The notes: generated by a model from the letters alone, not told the origin. Shown: positions 1 through 7,297, numbered from the stretch's first letter. The stretch is DNA of 13,763 nt from Nitrososphaerales archaeon (GCA_030043455.1 JASHXQ010000027.1:1-13763); one strand, 5' to 3'. A program made the numbers and translations.

Positions 1-216
1 GCACGCGCGTGACTTGAGATCTAGGGGGCCCCCTATGCTCTAAAAAAATATGAAGCTAATAGTCCCCAATCGTGGGATACGACTTAGGATTAACCTGATT
101 TTAGATGCGACCTCTCGAAGACGATAACAGTCTCGGTGCCATTTCACGCTGTCGCCTAACTAAATCGTCAAATGATCTGCAAATTCTCCGAGAGGCCAAT
201 TTCAAGGTAATAACGA
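1..216. other. Left-edge region without a recognisable gene
   Basis: No reading frame here carries a recognisable motif. A plus-strand frame entering from the left edge ends at a stop near 41-43 and could be the last residues of a cut-off gene, but thirteen codons are too few to judge. The rest is probably the downstream flank of the minus-strand zinc-ribbon gene. Confidence 0.4.
22..35. repeat. GC-only-core palindrome near left edge
   Basis: TAGGGGGCCCCCTA is a perfect 14-bp palindrome with a ten-base G/C core. It lies in a stretch (1-216) where I see no gene. A shorter relative, AGGGGCCCT, occurs near 653. Its function is unknown and it may be chance. Confidence 0.4.
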
Positions 217-459
217 CTACCCTATGGGTTGGTCAAAATTTACTCTCTTGGTTTCTACCCATTCAAAACCACAATGTTTGCACCTGTAGTAGTACCTGAA
301 ATCGACTATCTGTTTAGAGCGATCAACGGGGATCGGAATCTTAATCCTAGATCGCGTCCCGGTAAACTGCTCCCCTTGATTATATCCTTCATCCACAATT
401 TCCTTCTTTTCAAATTCCCTGGAAAAAGGTCTGTGGCACTTTGGACAAAGAACACTCAT
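217..459 (-). CDS. Small zinc-ribbon protein (80 aa)
   Basis: This is a short soluble protein with two CxxC knuckles, CPKC at residues 5-8 and CKHC at 60-63, the second followed by G-F-x-W. Two such knuckles are expected to bind one zinc ion in a zinc-ribbon fold. The roughly 50 residues between them are basic and contain an aromatic run (FRYYYRC). Archaea carry many such single-ribbon proteins, which act in transcription, translation or as adaptors, but nothing here says which. The ATG at 457-459 places the first knuckle at residue 5, as is usual. No clear TATA box precedes it. A GGAGGAG sequence lies 22 bases upstream and could pair with CTCCTC just before the start. Its coding nature rests on the two knuckles. 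Confidence 0.7.
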   Translation of the reverse strand: MSVLCPKCHRPFSREFEKKEIVDEGYNQGEQFTGTRSRIKIPIPVDRSKQIVDFRYYYRCKHCGFEWVETKRVNFDQPIG

Positions 460-460
460 T

Positions 461-487
461 GAGGAGCTGAATCTCTCTAGACTCCTC
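461..487 (-). promoter_or_regulatory. Possible start-codon hairpin of the zinc-ribbon gene
   Basis: On the minus strand GAGGAG (487-482) can pair with CTCCTC (466-461), leaving a 15-base loop. The ATG begins two bases beyond the stem. GGAGGAG resembles a Shine-Dalgarno sequence but is too far from the ATG (22 bases) unless the RNA folds. The pairing is seen in the sequence; any role in translation is inference. Confidence 0.25.
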
Positions 488-846
488 CGGTGATTGGTGC
501 CTAAAAGAATTAGCAGATCTCTTCCCTTTCATGTATCCGACTGGAATAGCTAATTTTTGCATAGGTACTGATCTTTAACGAGCGATCGAGAATCCTCGAT
601 ACATATTGCTCCAAATGGCTATTGCTTCCCGCGCACATGCTCTAGGGCTATAGGGGCCCTCTTGTTTCTTACCATGAGTTATTGCCCTAAAGAGTGGATC
701 CAATTTCAGCACCACCCTGTCGCAAATAGTGGCCCAAAACGATGAATTTGGGCGACAACCTTCGCCAGATAAGAGAAAGAATGAACAAGAGATTAGCCGG
801 TACGGGGTCAGTTTTCGAGATCTTACAGAAGAATAAAGCATCACAC

Positions 847-883
847 ACTTATAGCCAAAGCGACTTTCACGCTTTCAAAGGAG
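847..883 (+). promoter_or_regulatory. TATA-like box and ribosome binding site for the 899 gene
   Basis: ACTTATAG at 847-854 fits an archaeal TATA element and would place transcription initiation near 875-880. AAAGGAG at 877-883 is a purine-rich ribosome-binding sequence ending 15 bases before the ATG. The spacing is a little long. Confidence 0.4.
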
Positions 884-898
884 TGGAATCTATCAATT

Positions 899-1183
899 AT
901 GATCGCACTCGACCTGCTGTTATTCAGCATGATGCAGGGGATATCCAACACGCCTCTTTTCATAGGCGAGCGGATCCTCACTGGCCTCGCGGATATTTTT
1001 GGGGGACTGATCCTCCTCGTCATCGGTGTTCTGGTGATTGTATTAATCGTAGCGGCGGCCATCGTCTTGCTGCCTGCCATCATTGTGGCGATCTTGATCT
1101 GGTTCTTGACGGGGAGCTTCTTCTACGCAGGGATCGCGTTCTTGGTCGTAGCCTTGATCAGCGCCGTGGCCATGGCGGATTAG
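899..1183 (+). CDS. Small integral membrane protein (94 aa)
   Basis: Residues 34-70 are almost continuously hydrophobic (long runs of I, L, V and A), and a second hydrophobic stretch spans about 74-92. This suggests three membrane segments, or a helical hairpin plus one helix. The N-terminal 30 residues are moderately hydrophobic with a short polar patch (GISNTP), and the protein ends in AMAD. I do not recognise a family or any catalytic residue. A TATA-like box and a purine-rich binding site precede the ATG. Its end converges on the S9 peptidase gene with nine bases between the stops. An overlapping plus-strand frame from 742 has the arginine- and histidine-rich look of a shadow, which favours this frame. 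Confidence 0.6.
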   Translation: MIALDLLLFSMMQGISNTPLFIGERILTGLADIFGGLILLVIGVLVIVLIVAAAIVLLPAIIVAILIWFLTGSFFYAGIAFLVVALISAVAMAD

Positions 1184-1192
1184 GGCAAAAGC

Positions 1193-3163
1193 TTAGATCG
1201 GACACTCTACCGGCTTTTCTCCGGTGGGGATGTGGGACGTGAACCACCAGAGCATCAACTGGAGCCGCTCCACACGGTGGTGGGGCTTGCCTCCCCGAGA
1301 CAATCCATGGCTCTCCCCGGGAAAAATGGCAAGCACGACCTCCTTGTCCTGCCTCTTTAGAAAGGCATAGAGCTGCTCAGCCTGCTCTAAACGACAGCGA
1401 AAGTCGTCCTCGGAGTGCAGAATTAGGAGGGGCGTCGTGACGGCTTTCGTGTACGAGATGGCAGACTTTGCCAGATAGTGCTCCGGTCGGTCCCACGGAA
1501 AAGACTCCATCACGTCCTCTTCGATCAGCCGGTAGTCGTCGCTAGTACCGTAGAAGCTGAACAGGTTGACCACCGAGCGGTCAGTGACTGCTGCCCTAAA
1601 CAGATGACTGTGACTGATGGCCCAGTTCGTGAGGTATCCGCCGTAGGAGCCTCCCGTTACTCCTATCCGGTTTTGATCAATCCAGCCCTTTTCCACGAGA
1701 TAGTCTACCAGATCGATGATGTCAGAATAGTCCTTTTCCATGTAATGTCCGGTCAGGACCTTCATGAAAGCCTCTCCGTACCCGGCCGTCCCACGAAAGT
1801 TGCACGTGGCGACCGCGTACCCCAGAGCGGTCAGACACTGATACTCCTGCATGAACTGGAAGCCCTCGGTGTTCCCGCCTCCGTGAAGCTCGATGATACA
1901 CGGAGGTCTTTCTCCTCCCCTCTCTCCAGTGGGTTGCATGAAGAATCCATGGATCTCTGTTCCGTCTCGCGCTGAAAAGTGGAACTCCCGGCCTACACTC
2001 AATTCTATTCCGGAGAGAAGTTCTGCGTTGAAACTCGAAAGCTGCTGGGGTCTCGAACGGGACTCCAGGAAGAACAACTCCACGGGATGCGTTGTGTCCA
2101 TTTTCGTAAACGCGATCTTGCCATCGCCTGATAGGCTAAACCCTGTCACTACTTGATTCCCCGAGGTTACCTCCTGTACTTCTAGGGAATCGAGGCGGGC
2201 AGAGAAGATATTGCACTTTCCCTGGTCGGTAACGGAAAAGTACAGCATGCTCGAGTCGGAACTCCAGATCGGCTCCATCGTCGAACTGTTCATGACCGAA
2301 TCCATTCGGATGCTGTTTCTCGTCTGCCTGTCCAGCTTTTCGGAGGCGCAAAAGGTTCGTAGGTTCTCGAGATCGTACACCCACACCTCCGCGGGAGTGT
2401 TGAACCGATCCCTATAGTCATCGCCTATGAACGCGATGAATTTCCCGTCCGGTGAATACGAGAGACTAGTAATCGAGCCTTTGTTTTCAGTCAATTTCGA
2501 GAATTCACCTTCGCCGGAAATGGGAACCGCAAAAATATCCAGATTATTCTCGAAATCGGCATCCTTGTCGAGGTTCGACGCTAAAGCCACTGTCTTCCCA
2601 TCCGGTGCCAGATCGAAAGCTGCGACATCAAACTCTCCCTTCGTGATCTGCCGGAGTTTGAGATCATCCAGAGTTATTTCGAACACGTGAGTTCGCCTGT
2701 CGTGGAGGTATCCCTCTCCGTCGAACCGATAGTTCATCCGGCTGATCAGACGGACGTCCGTCTTCGGCTCGCCCGGGCGCAGGGGATCATAGTCAGAAAG
2801 AAAGAAGATGGACTCTCCACCTCGGGACCATCTTGGGGCAGCAATTTTCTTGCCTTCCAGCTTCAAAAGCCGGACCTTTCCCCTCCCCTGCAGATCTGAA
2901 ATCCACAGCTCCTGAAACTCGTCCTCGACTGAAAGATACAGAAAGCGATCCCCGGTTGGAGAAAAGATCGGACCGAACACCCTTGCTTCTCCTGAAATTA
3001 GTGGAACAGTTTGGTCCGGAGAGTGTTTCCAGATCGTGCTCGCGTAGTCATCGGCCCCTTTGGCTTGGGTTATGGTGAAGAGAATGTGTTTCCCGTCCGG
3101 AGAAATAGTGGGATCGTGTACGAATTTCAAACGGTAGAGATCCTCGGGGGTAAACTTTCTCAT
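1193..3163 (-). CDS. S9 prolyl oligopeptidase-family serine peptidase (acylaminoacyl-peptidase/DPP-like)
   Basis: This predicted cytoplasmic peptidase cleaves short peptides, as acylaminoacyl-peptidases and dipeptidyl peptidases do. Residues 1 to about 380 form a beta-propeller seen as repeated SPDGK-like blade motifs (for example near residues 19-24). The alpha/beta-hydrolase domain carries an HGGG oxyanion motif, the nucleophile motif GGSYGGY (Ser506), the acid in HSEDDF (Asp587) and the base in GESHG (His619), so the triad is complete. At 656 residues it has normal length for S9C enzymes. I chose the ATG at 3161-3163 because MRKFTPEDLY is the usual family opening, GAGG lies just upstream and a TATA-like CCTTATTA sits about 30 bases before it. 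The frame stays open to 3247, but that extension looks non-coding. There is no signal peptide. It diverges from the M24 peptidase gene. Confidence 0.93.
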   Translation of the reverse strand: MRKFTPEDLYRLKFVHDPTISPDGKHILFTITQAKGADDYASTIWKHSPDQTVPLISGEARVFGPIFSPTGDRFLYLSVEDEFQELWISDLQGRGKVRLLKLEGKKIAAPRWSRGGESIFFLSDYDPLRPGEPKTDVRLISRMNYRFDGEGYLHDRRTHVFEITLDDLKLRQITKGEFDVAAFDLAPDGKTVALASNLDKDADFENNLDIFAVPISGEGEFSKLTENKGSITSLSYSPDGKFIAFIGDDYRDRFNTPAEVWVYDLENLRTFCASEKLDRQTRNSIRMDSVMNSSTMEPIWSSDSSMLYFSVTDQGKCNIFSARLDSLEVQEVTSGNQVVTGFSLSGDGKIAFTKMDTTHPVELFFLESRSRPQQLSSFNAELLSGIELSVGREFHFSARDGTEIHGFFMQPTGERGGERPPCIIELHGGGNTEGFQFMQEYQCLTALGYAVATCNFRGTAGYGEAFMKVLTGHYMEKDYSDIIDLVDYLVEKGWIDQNRIGVTGGSYGGYLTNWAISHSHLFRAAVTDRSVVNLFSFYGTSDDYRLIEEDVMESFPWDRPEHYLAKSAISYTKAVTTPLLILHSEDDFRCRLEQAEQLYAFLKRQDKEVVLAIFPGESHGLSRGGKPHHRVERLQLMLWWFTSHIPTGEKPVECPI

Positions 3164-3190
3164 GTCCAATCCTCTCACCCCTGCAAGATG

Positions 3191-3198
3191 TAATAAGG
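3191..3198 (-). promoter_or_regulatory. TATA-like box for the S9 peptidase gene
   Basis: CCTTATTA on the minus strand is centred about 31 bases before the ATG at 3163, the expected place for a short-leader archaeal transcript. It sits within the 38-base gap between the divergent peptidase starts. Confidence 0.45.
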
Positions 3199-3201
3199 CG
3201 G

Positions 3202-4377
3202 TTGTCTGAACTTTGGCCGCCCGAACATAAATTGAGCAGCAAAGCATCCAGGGAGAGATACACGACGGAGCTGGACTCTAGATTTAGGCGGTTGGCTGGA
3301 TGGCTGGATGATAATGACCTCCAGCACGCGGTGATCCTCAAAGAGGAGATCGAAGTAGAGAATGGGAATTATCTCTATTACGGCGGGCCCTTTGCCTCTG
3401 GAGAATACGGCGCAATCATAGTGGATCGATCCGGGGACGTGTCAGCAATCGCTCACGAATACGCCTTTGAGAGAGTAAAAAATTCTGGAATCTTTTCTCA
3501 GACTCACGAGGTTCGGCAATCGATCGACGAGCTCGTCTCTACTCTTCGCCGGCTACTTGGAGATTCGCAAGTGGCGATTGACAGTAGCGCGACGCAGAAC
3601 GCAGTGGACTTGATCAGGACAAGCGGAATCAAAGTTTCTGGAAAAAATCTCCGGGAATTTGTTTATTCCCAGCGTGCGATAAAAAGCAACTTTGAAATCA
3701 AAGAGATGGAGGAAGCGATCGGCATTTCCAAGAGGGCGCTCCATGAAACGATCCAAAAGTTTGCTCCGGGCATGACCATGGATGAGATTGCCCGAACGAT
3801 GGACAAAAATATCCTCGACGAGGGTGGCGCGGGTACTTCTTTCGATACGGCGGTGGTGATCAGGAGGAAGCTAGACGAACCAGAAACGAGGAAGCTCGCG
3901 AAAGGGGATCTCGTCTTTTTTGATTTCGGCGCCAAGCTGTCTTCAATGTACTTGGCAGACGTAGGCAGGACCATTCCCTTTGCGGCTCGGGACGCGAAGA
4001 CCAGAGATTTCATGAATGACGTTTATTCCATAAAGCGCGCAGGCTTGAAGAAAATCGCAACGGGAAAAACCGGAAACGAGGTCCGGTCAGAGATTGATCA
4101 GGTTCTACGTGAGCACGGTTACGACTCCACCCACCGTCCAGGGCACCAGATCGGATTGAACGTCCACGAGCCGTTCGGTCCGGCACTTGCTTACGGCGAA
4201 GAAAACTCGGCAGCGCTACAAACGGGAAACGTGGTCACTTGGGAACCAGGGATCGGCCTCGAGAAAAATAGAGATAAACTGTACAAAAATCGCTACGGGA
4301 TGATCCACATGGAAGACATGGTGCTCGTTGGCTCACCATCAAAAATGTTGGGAAATTTCAAATTAGATTTTTCATAG
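3202..4377 (+). CDS. M24 family metallopeptidase (Xaa-Pro aminopeptidase/prolidase-like)
   Basis: This is a predicted cytoplasmic dinuclear-metal peptidase that removes N-terminal residues before proline or splits Xaa-Pro dipeptides. Residues from about 25 to 155 form the N-terminal creatinase-like domain (RRLAGWLDDNDLQ opening). The C-terminal pita-bread domain has all five metal ligands: Asp241 (VFFDFG), Asp253 (ADVGRT), His315 (RPGHQIG), Glu348 (TWEPG) and Glu371 (HMED). His322 (NVHEPFG) is also kept. At 391 residues it has standard family length. There is no ATG near the 5' end. TTG at 3202 is the best start and TTG at 3232 is possible; an in-frame stop at 3151 closes the frame upstream. 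It is divergent from the S9 peptidase gene, and the two enzymes fit a shared role in peptide turnover. Confidence 0.92.
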   Translation: MSELWPPEHKLSSKASRERYTTELDSRFRRLAGWLDDNDLQHAVILKEEIEVENGNYLYYGGPFASGEYGAIIVDRSGDVSAIAHEYAFERVKNSGIFSQTHEVRQSIDELVSTLRRLLGDSQVAIDSSATQNAVDLIRTSGIKVSGKNLREFVYSQRAIKSNFEIKEMEEAIGISKRALHETIQKFAPGMTMDEIARTMDKNILDEGGAGTSFDTAVVIRRKLDEPETRKLAKGDLVFFDFGAKLSSMYLADVGRTIPFAARDAKTRDFMNDVYSIKRAGLKKIATGKTGNEVRSEIDQVLREHGYDSTHRPGHQIGLNVHEPFGPALAYGEENSAALQTGNVVTWEPGIGLEKNRDKLYKNRYGMIHMEDMVLVGSPSKMLGNFKLDFS

Positions 4378-4497
4378 CAAAAAGATGCTAGGTTTTCGAA
4401 ATTCCCCGCGCATAATAGCACATCACTGTCAGGGTCAATGCTTCGATCTAGTAGGAACTAATCCCTCTACATTTGCTAGATGTTGCAATCAAGAAGC

Positions 4498-4911
4498 TCA
4501 AATTTCCAAGAGCTTTATTCCCATTTTTGTTGCGACCTTCGCCTGCCCTTCATCGAGAGATACCAGGTAGCTACCCGTTTTCTTTGCCAGAAAGACGAAC
4601 AACGCGTCATAGATAGTCAACTTGGTATCCTTCTTCGCAAAATCAAAAACTTCTTCGATCATTTCGGAGTGAGGAACTAGCTTCAAGTTAATTCTGGCGA
4701 CTCTGCTGGCAAGGTCAAGAGCTTTTTCGGCTGTTTCTTTGTCGACAAGTCCTCTCCTATTTGCCATTAGGATTGCGTTGGCCGATTCCACGATGATAAT
4801 GTCTGAGCTGATCGCACCTTCTCTAAGTATTCCGGAAATTTTCCCGATATCGCGCTCGCTCTCTTTCAAACAGTAAGCTACGAGTGCTGAGGAATCAATG
4901 ACTACCGTCAC
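4498..4911 (-). CDS. vapC: VapC-type toxin, PIN-domain ribonuclease
   Basis: This 137-residue protein is a PIN domain over its whole length. The acidic metal-binding residues are present: Asp6 (VIDSSA), Glu42 (VESANAI), Asp102 (TIYDALFV) and Asp120 (SLDEG). VapC toxins cut RNA, commonly tRNA or rRNA, when released from their antitoxin. The start is GTG at 4909-4911. It lies inside the antitoxin gene, whose stop is at 4895-4897, so the genes overlap by 17 bases and are probably translationally coupled. The toxin looks intact, so the pair is likely functional. Target RNA and physiological role cannot be read from the sequence. Confidence 0.9.
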   Translation of the reverse strand: MTVVIDSSALVAYCLKESERDIGKISGILREGAISSDIIIVESANAILMANRRGLVDKETAEKALDLASRVARINLKLVPHSEMIEEVFDFAKKDTKLTIYDALFVFLAKKTGSYLVSLDEGQAKVATKMGIKLLEI

Positions 4912-5125
4912 GTGATTCCCTTACCAACTTTCCTGTTGTCCCTCTCGGGACTCGGGGCATAGTTTTGAGCACCCGTTCGGTTCGTTCGATATTTTCCTCA
5001 CGCCTCGCCTGTTCTACTCGGCTCTCGATAAACCTCCTTATTTCGGAAGGCCACTCGACCTTGTCCTTGAGTTCTTCCATTTCTTTCTTTACTTTTGGCG
5101 AAACCTTTACACTAACGACCGACAT
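4895..5125 (-). CDS. vapB: VapB-type antitoxin
   Basis: This 76-residue protein opens with a short beta strand (MSVVSVKVSPKVKKEME) and continues into helices with WPSEIRRFIESRVEQ, the pattern of archaeal VapB proteins with a ribbon-helix-helix-like DNA-binding N-terminus. The C-terminal part, rich in Arg and Pro (RVPRGT), would bind and cover the toxin active site. It is the first gene of the pair and overlaps vapC by 17 bases. The ATG at 5123-5125 lies about 29 bases from a TATA-like box (GGTTTATC), suggesting a leaderless transcript. TAATGTC repeats flank that box and may be where the VapB/VapC complex represses its own promoter. Confidence 0.87.
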   Translation of the reverse strand: MSVVSVKVSPKVKKEMEELKDKVEWPSEIRRFIESRVEQARREENIERTERVLKTMPRVPRGTTGKLVRESRDGSH

Positions 5126-5130
5126 TGGTG

Positions 5131-5177
5131 GACATTAGAGTATACGATTTGATAAACCTGATGGTATATCGACATTA
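5131..5177 (-). promoter_or_regulatory. vapBC promoter with flanking TAATGTC repeats
   Basis: The minus strand has GGTTTATC (5158-5151), a TATA-like element centred 29 bases before the vapB ATG. It is flanked by two identical TAATGTC heptamers at 5177-5171 and 5137-5131, exactly 40 bases apart. A related CAATGTC overlaps the start codon at 5127-5121. A GTATAC palindrome lies at 5140-5145. The repeats could be autoregulatory operators; this is inference from position. Confidence 0.45.
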
Positions 5178-5366
5178 AAGTTTAGGAGAGTTGAAAATCA
5201 GAAGACACTCGTTCCGGCAGGGGTACGTGACTTGCACATGAGTAAGATCGTATGTGGCGAGCTCACCATCCAATCCTCGCGGGATTTTAGGACAATCGAT
5301 TTGATTCACGATAGCGCTTGATTCTTGCTCCTTTCAGACCTCAGGAACTCTGAAGTATCTTGTCCT

Positions 5367-5372
5367 AGGTGA
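5367..5372 (+). promoter_or_regulatory. Ribosome binding site of the PPC-domain gene
   Basis: AGGTGA ends nine bases before the ATG at 5382 and matches the anti-Shine-Dalgarno sequence well, so it fixes the start. I see no convincing TATA box close by. Confidence 0.5.
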
Positions 5373-5381
5373 AAGAAGATC

Positions 5382-5813
5382 ATGAATTCACGGAAGATTG
5401 ATGACTCACCGACAACCTTTGTCTTGGTTTTTCAGACCGGCGACGAGCTGGCTTCGGGCCTTTTGAGATTCGCGCAAGAACAAAAACTGTCGGACGCGAG
5501 CTTCAAGGCTATCGGTGCTTTGAGCTCAGTCCGCCTGGCGTGGTTTAATTGGGACACGAGGAGTTATGAACCGTCAGTGACCCTTAACGAGCAGGTTGAA
5601 CTCCTGTCTCTTATCGGAGATATTGCGTTGAGGGACGGCAAGCCTGTTGTCCACGCCCACGTTGTCGTTGGCAAGAAGGATGGAACCGCCCACGGCGGTC
5701 ATCTACTACAGGCCTACATCCGCCCCACATGCGAAGTGGTGCTTACTGAAAGTCCGGTCCATCTCCGAAAATACATCGATCCAGAGTCGGGTCTCGCACT
5801 AATCCGCCCCTAG
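5382..5813 (+). CDS. PPC/DUF296 domain protein
   Basis: This 143-residue protein is a single PPC domain (plant and prokaryote conserved, DUF296). It has the family opening GDELASGLLRFAQEQ at about 20-34, then KAIGALSSVRLAWF (42-55) and the histidine cluster at His91, His93, His104 and His107 (HAHVVVGKKDGTAHGGHLL), which in structures of the family holds a metal ion in a trimer. Plant relatives carry AT-hooks and bind DNA; this protein has no AT-hook, and the role of free-standing archaeal forms is unknown. The start is supported by AGGTGA nine bases upstream. It converges on the SnoaL-like gene, with a hairpin in the gap. Confidence 0.9.
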   Translation: MNSRKIDDSPTTFVLVFQTGDELASGLLRFAQEQKLSDASFKAIGALSSVRLAWFNWDTRSYEPSVTLNEQVELLSLIGDIALRDGKPVVHAHVVVGKKDGTAHGGHLLQAYIRPTCEVVLTESPVHLRKYIDPESGLALIRP

Positions 5814-5831
5814 TCGTCCCCTCTTCTTGCT

Positions 5832-5854
5832 GGTTACTGAATATACCAGTGACC
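5832..5854. terminator. Hairpin between convergent genes
   Basis: GGTTACTG (5832-5839) pairs with CAGTGACC (5847-5854) through eight positions, one a G-U wobble in the RNA, around a seven-base loop AATATAC. It lies in the 70-base gap between the PPC-domain gene and the SnoaL-like gene, which end towards each other. There is no long T-tract. It may end or stabilise transcripts from either side. Confidence 0.35.
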
Positions 5855-5883
5855 TGTAGAGCATGCAGAAGGCGGAGTGAGCA

Positions 5884-6308
5884 CTATTGGTTATTGACCA
5901 CCGCTCGTCGCTTGATTAACCAAACATCACCCACCTTTGTTACGTGCTGAACAATATTGGAAACTGTGCGAATTGAAATGGTCGTACCCAAACTCAAGAT
6001 CACAAGAATCGAAGTGGCGACAGCTTCATTCGGATTTTCCCGAGTCGCCGAGATCACCGGATTGAGAGTGAGGTGCACACTAGCTGGGCCCTCAGCTTCC
6101 CAGATAGGCAACAAAGCTTCACCCAATTTTTCTTTCCCGTCGTAGTCACCTTCTTTACCCTCGAGCACAGCGTCTTCGGTAAAAAGAGCCAAGTAAGCAT
6201 CCCGATCTCTACCGCTTGCAGCAGAGTCAGCACGAGTCAGGAGATCAAGTATGTCCAGCCGATCCGCCGGAGTGAGGGGCGTACTCTTATCCCTCCGGTC
6301 TTATCCAT
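5884..6308 (-). CDS. SnoaL-like (NTF2-fold) protein with an apparent 5' frameshift
   Basis: The reading frame that ends at 5884 encodes a SnoaL/DUF4440-like cone-fold protein, with YLALFTEDAVLEG as the family landmark and a C-terminal W-x-I-K-R-R strand. In that frame the N-terminal helix (LTPADRLDILDLLTRAD) is open up to 6300 but contains no ATG, GTG or TTG before a TTG at 6190-6192, which would remove the helix. A neighbouring frame has ATG at 6306-6308 followed by MDKTGGIRVRP. One extra base in the GGGG run at 6276-6279 would join them into a 141-residue protein of normal family length. This start overlaps the end of the amidase gene by 22 bases, as in a coupled operon. The lesion may be a sequencing error or a real mutation. 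Members include small-molecule isomerases, hydrolases and binding proteins; the function here is unknown. Confidence 0.68.
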
Positions 6309-7297
6309 GAACTGATTTTCTCTTGCAGCGCCGGAGGGAAAACATTCTTCGGCACGAGGCCGTGAACAGCCCTTGGAGGAATCGAACTGTAAGCCGATCC
6401 AGTCTGGTTTGAATACTGGGTAACCCGGAAACTCACGGTCATACTGCAAAGTGCATAGGCCTCGCTGGCGGAGATCCCGGAAGCGACACTCAGCCACGAG
6501 ATCAGATTTCGCAAGCACGAGACAAGAGCACTGTCGAGATCTTCTCCAAAACTGATTCCAATCCAGTGAGTTCCAGTTTCAGCGAGAGGACTTTTTAGGG
6601 CAACTCCTGGATTAAGGACATATTTGATCTTCAACTGTTCTGCTGCAGTTTCGATCGCGGTTTGGTCAACCACACCATCTCCCTGCAGTGCATGAACATC
6701 TCCTATCCAGACACGCCCTCCGGGCTTCATTACCGGAAGGAAAAGTGAAGAATTCACTGTTAGATCCTTCAACACCAGATTTCCTCCATAGGCGCCTCCA
6801 AGAATCGCGCTTGTCTCTTCATTTCCGGGAGGTTCCACACCGATCACGCCTAAAAACGGGGCAAGTTGGAGTTTGATCCCCTGCACAAATTCTGTTGACT
6901 GCCGCGTTTCATCAAACCGAAAGTAGTGAAGATACGGCTCTTGGAAATCGCTTGGAAGTGCTCCTACCCCAAGGGGAAAGGAATTCCAGCCCCAGTCCCT
7001 CGTTCGTAGCTCCAGAAGCTTGCACTCAATTACGTCCCCAGGCTCCGATCCCGCGATCTCGACGGGGCCGAGCATGGAGTATGGACCTTTTGGGTAAAGG
7101 TGACGGAGAGGCTCTCTTTCCGCGAAGGACATCCCAAATGTGGGTTTGTTGCCCCAGTGCATCCATGTATTGGGGTAACTGACGACATCTCCTGAGTTGA
7201 TAACCGCGACCGGTGCTGCGGCTGGATCAAAATAGCCGGATCTCACAGTGGCTTCCGTTGACTGTACGGTGTATACTACAGACTGACCTTGCAACAT
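6287..7297 (-). CDS. Acetamidase/formamidase family protein
   Basis: This 336-residue enzyme of the FmdA/AmdA family is expected to hydrolyse formamide, acetamide or another short amide to ammonia and the acid in the cytoplasm. Landmarks are GPVEIAGSEPGDVIECK (77-93), the DWGWN segment (101-105), LAPFLGVIGVEP (145-156), GGAYGGNLV (168-176) and the signature GDVHALQGDG (199-208) followed by TAIE. The length is near the family norm and no gap is evident. ATG at 7295-7297 is preceded by GGAG eleven bases upstream and an AT-rich TATA-like stretch near 7328-7335. The SnoaL-like gene follows on the same strand with overlap, so the two are probably co-transcribed. The true substrate is unknown; the family also contains proteins acting on other amides. 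Confidence 0.9.
   Translation of the reverse strand: MLQGQSVVYTVQSTEATVRSGYFDPAAAPVAVINSGDVVSYPNTWMHWGNKPTFGMSFAEREPLRHLYPKGPYSMLGPVEIAGSEPGDVIECKLLELRTRDWGWNSFPLGVGALPSDFQEPYLHYFRFDETRQSTEFVQGIKLQLAPFLGVIGVEPPGNEETSAILGGAYGGNLVLKDLTVNSSLFLPVMKPGGRVWIGDVHALQGDGVVDQTAIETAAEQLKIKYVLNPGVALKSPLAETGTHWIGISFGEDLDSALVSCLRNLISWLSVASGISASEAYALCSMTVSFRVTQYSNQTGSAYSSIPPRAVHGLVPKNVFPPALQEKISSWIRPEG

Larger units (their letters stand above)
460..898. other. 439-base stretch with no confident gene
   Basis: Open frames exist on both strands (a minus-strand one of 89 codons at 575-844 and a plus-strand one from 742), but they overlap each other or the next gene, and neither shows a domain I recognise. A perfect hairpin, ATCGAG-AATC-CTCGAT, sits at 585-600. 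I see no RNA gene. The last 50 bases hold the promoter elements of the membrane-protein gene starting at 899. Confidence 0.4.

Noticed and set aside
585..600. ATCGAG-AATC-CTCGAT hairpin as a terminator or RNA gene
   Set aside because: Six pairs with no T-tract and no nearby confident gene end on either strand; likely chance.
575..844. 89-codon minus-strand open frame
   Set aside because: The end (GPYSPRACAREAIAIWSNMYRGFSIAR region) looks faintly protein-like, but there is no known motif, no clear promoter, and the N-terminal half is Ser/Arg/Cys-rich as in chance frames. It could be a gene remnant, but I cannot support it.
742..1242. 166-codon plus-strand open frame
   Set aside because: Only the first 20 residues (MNLGDNLRQIRERMNKRLAG) look like protein. 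The rest is His/Arg-rich and overlaps the more convincing membrane-protein frame at 899-1183 in another phase.
3164..3247. 28-codon N-terminal extension of the S9 peptidase to 3247
   Set aside because: The extension overlaps the divergent M24 gene start, has no family similarity, and the ATG at 3163 has both a binding site and a TATA-like box.
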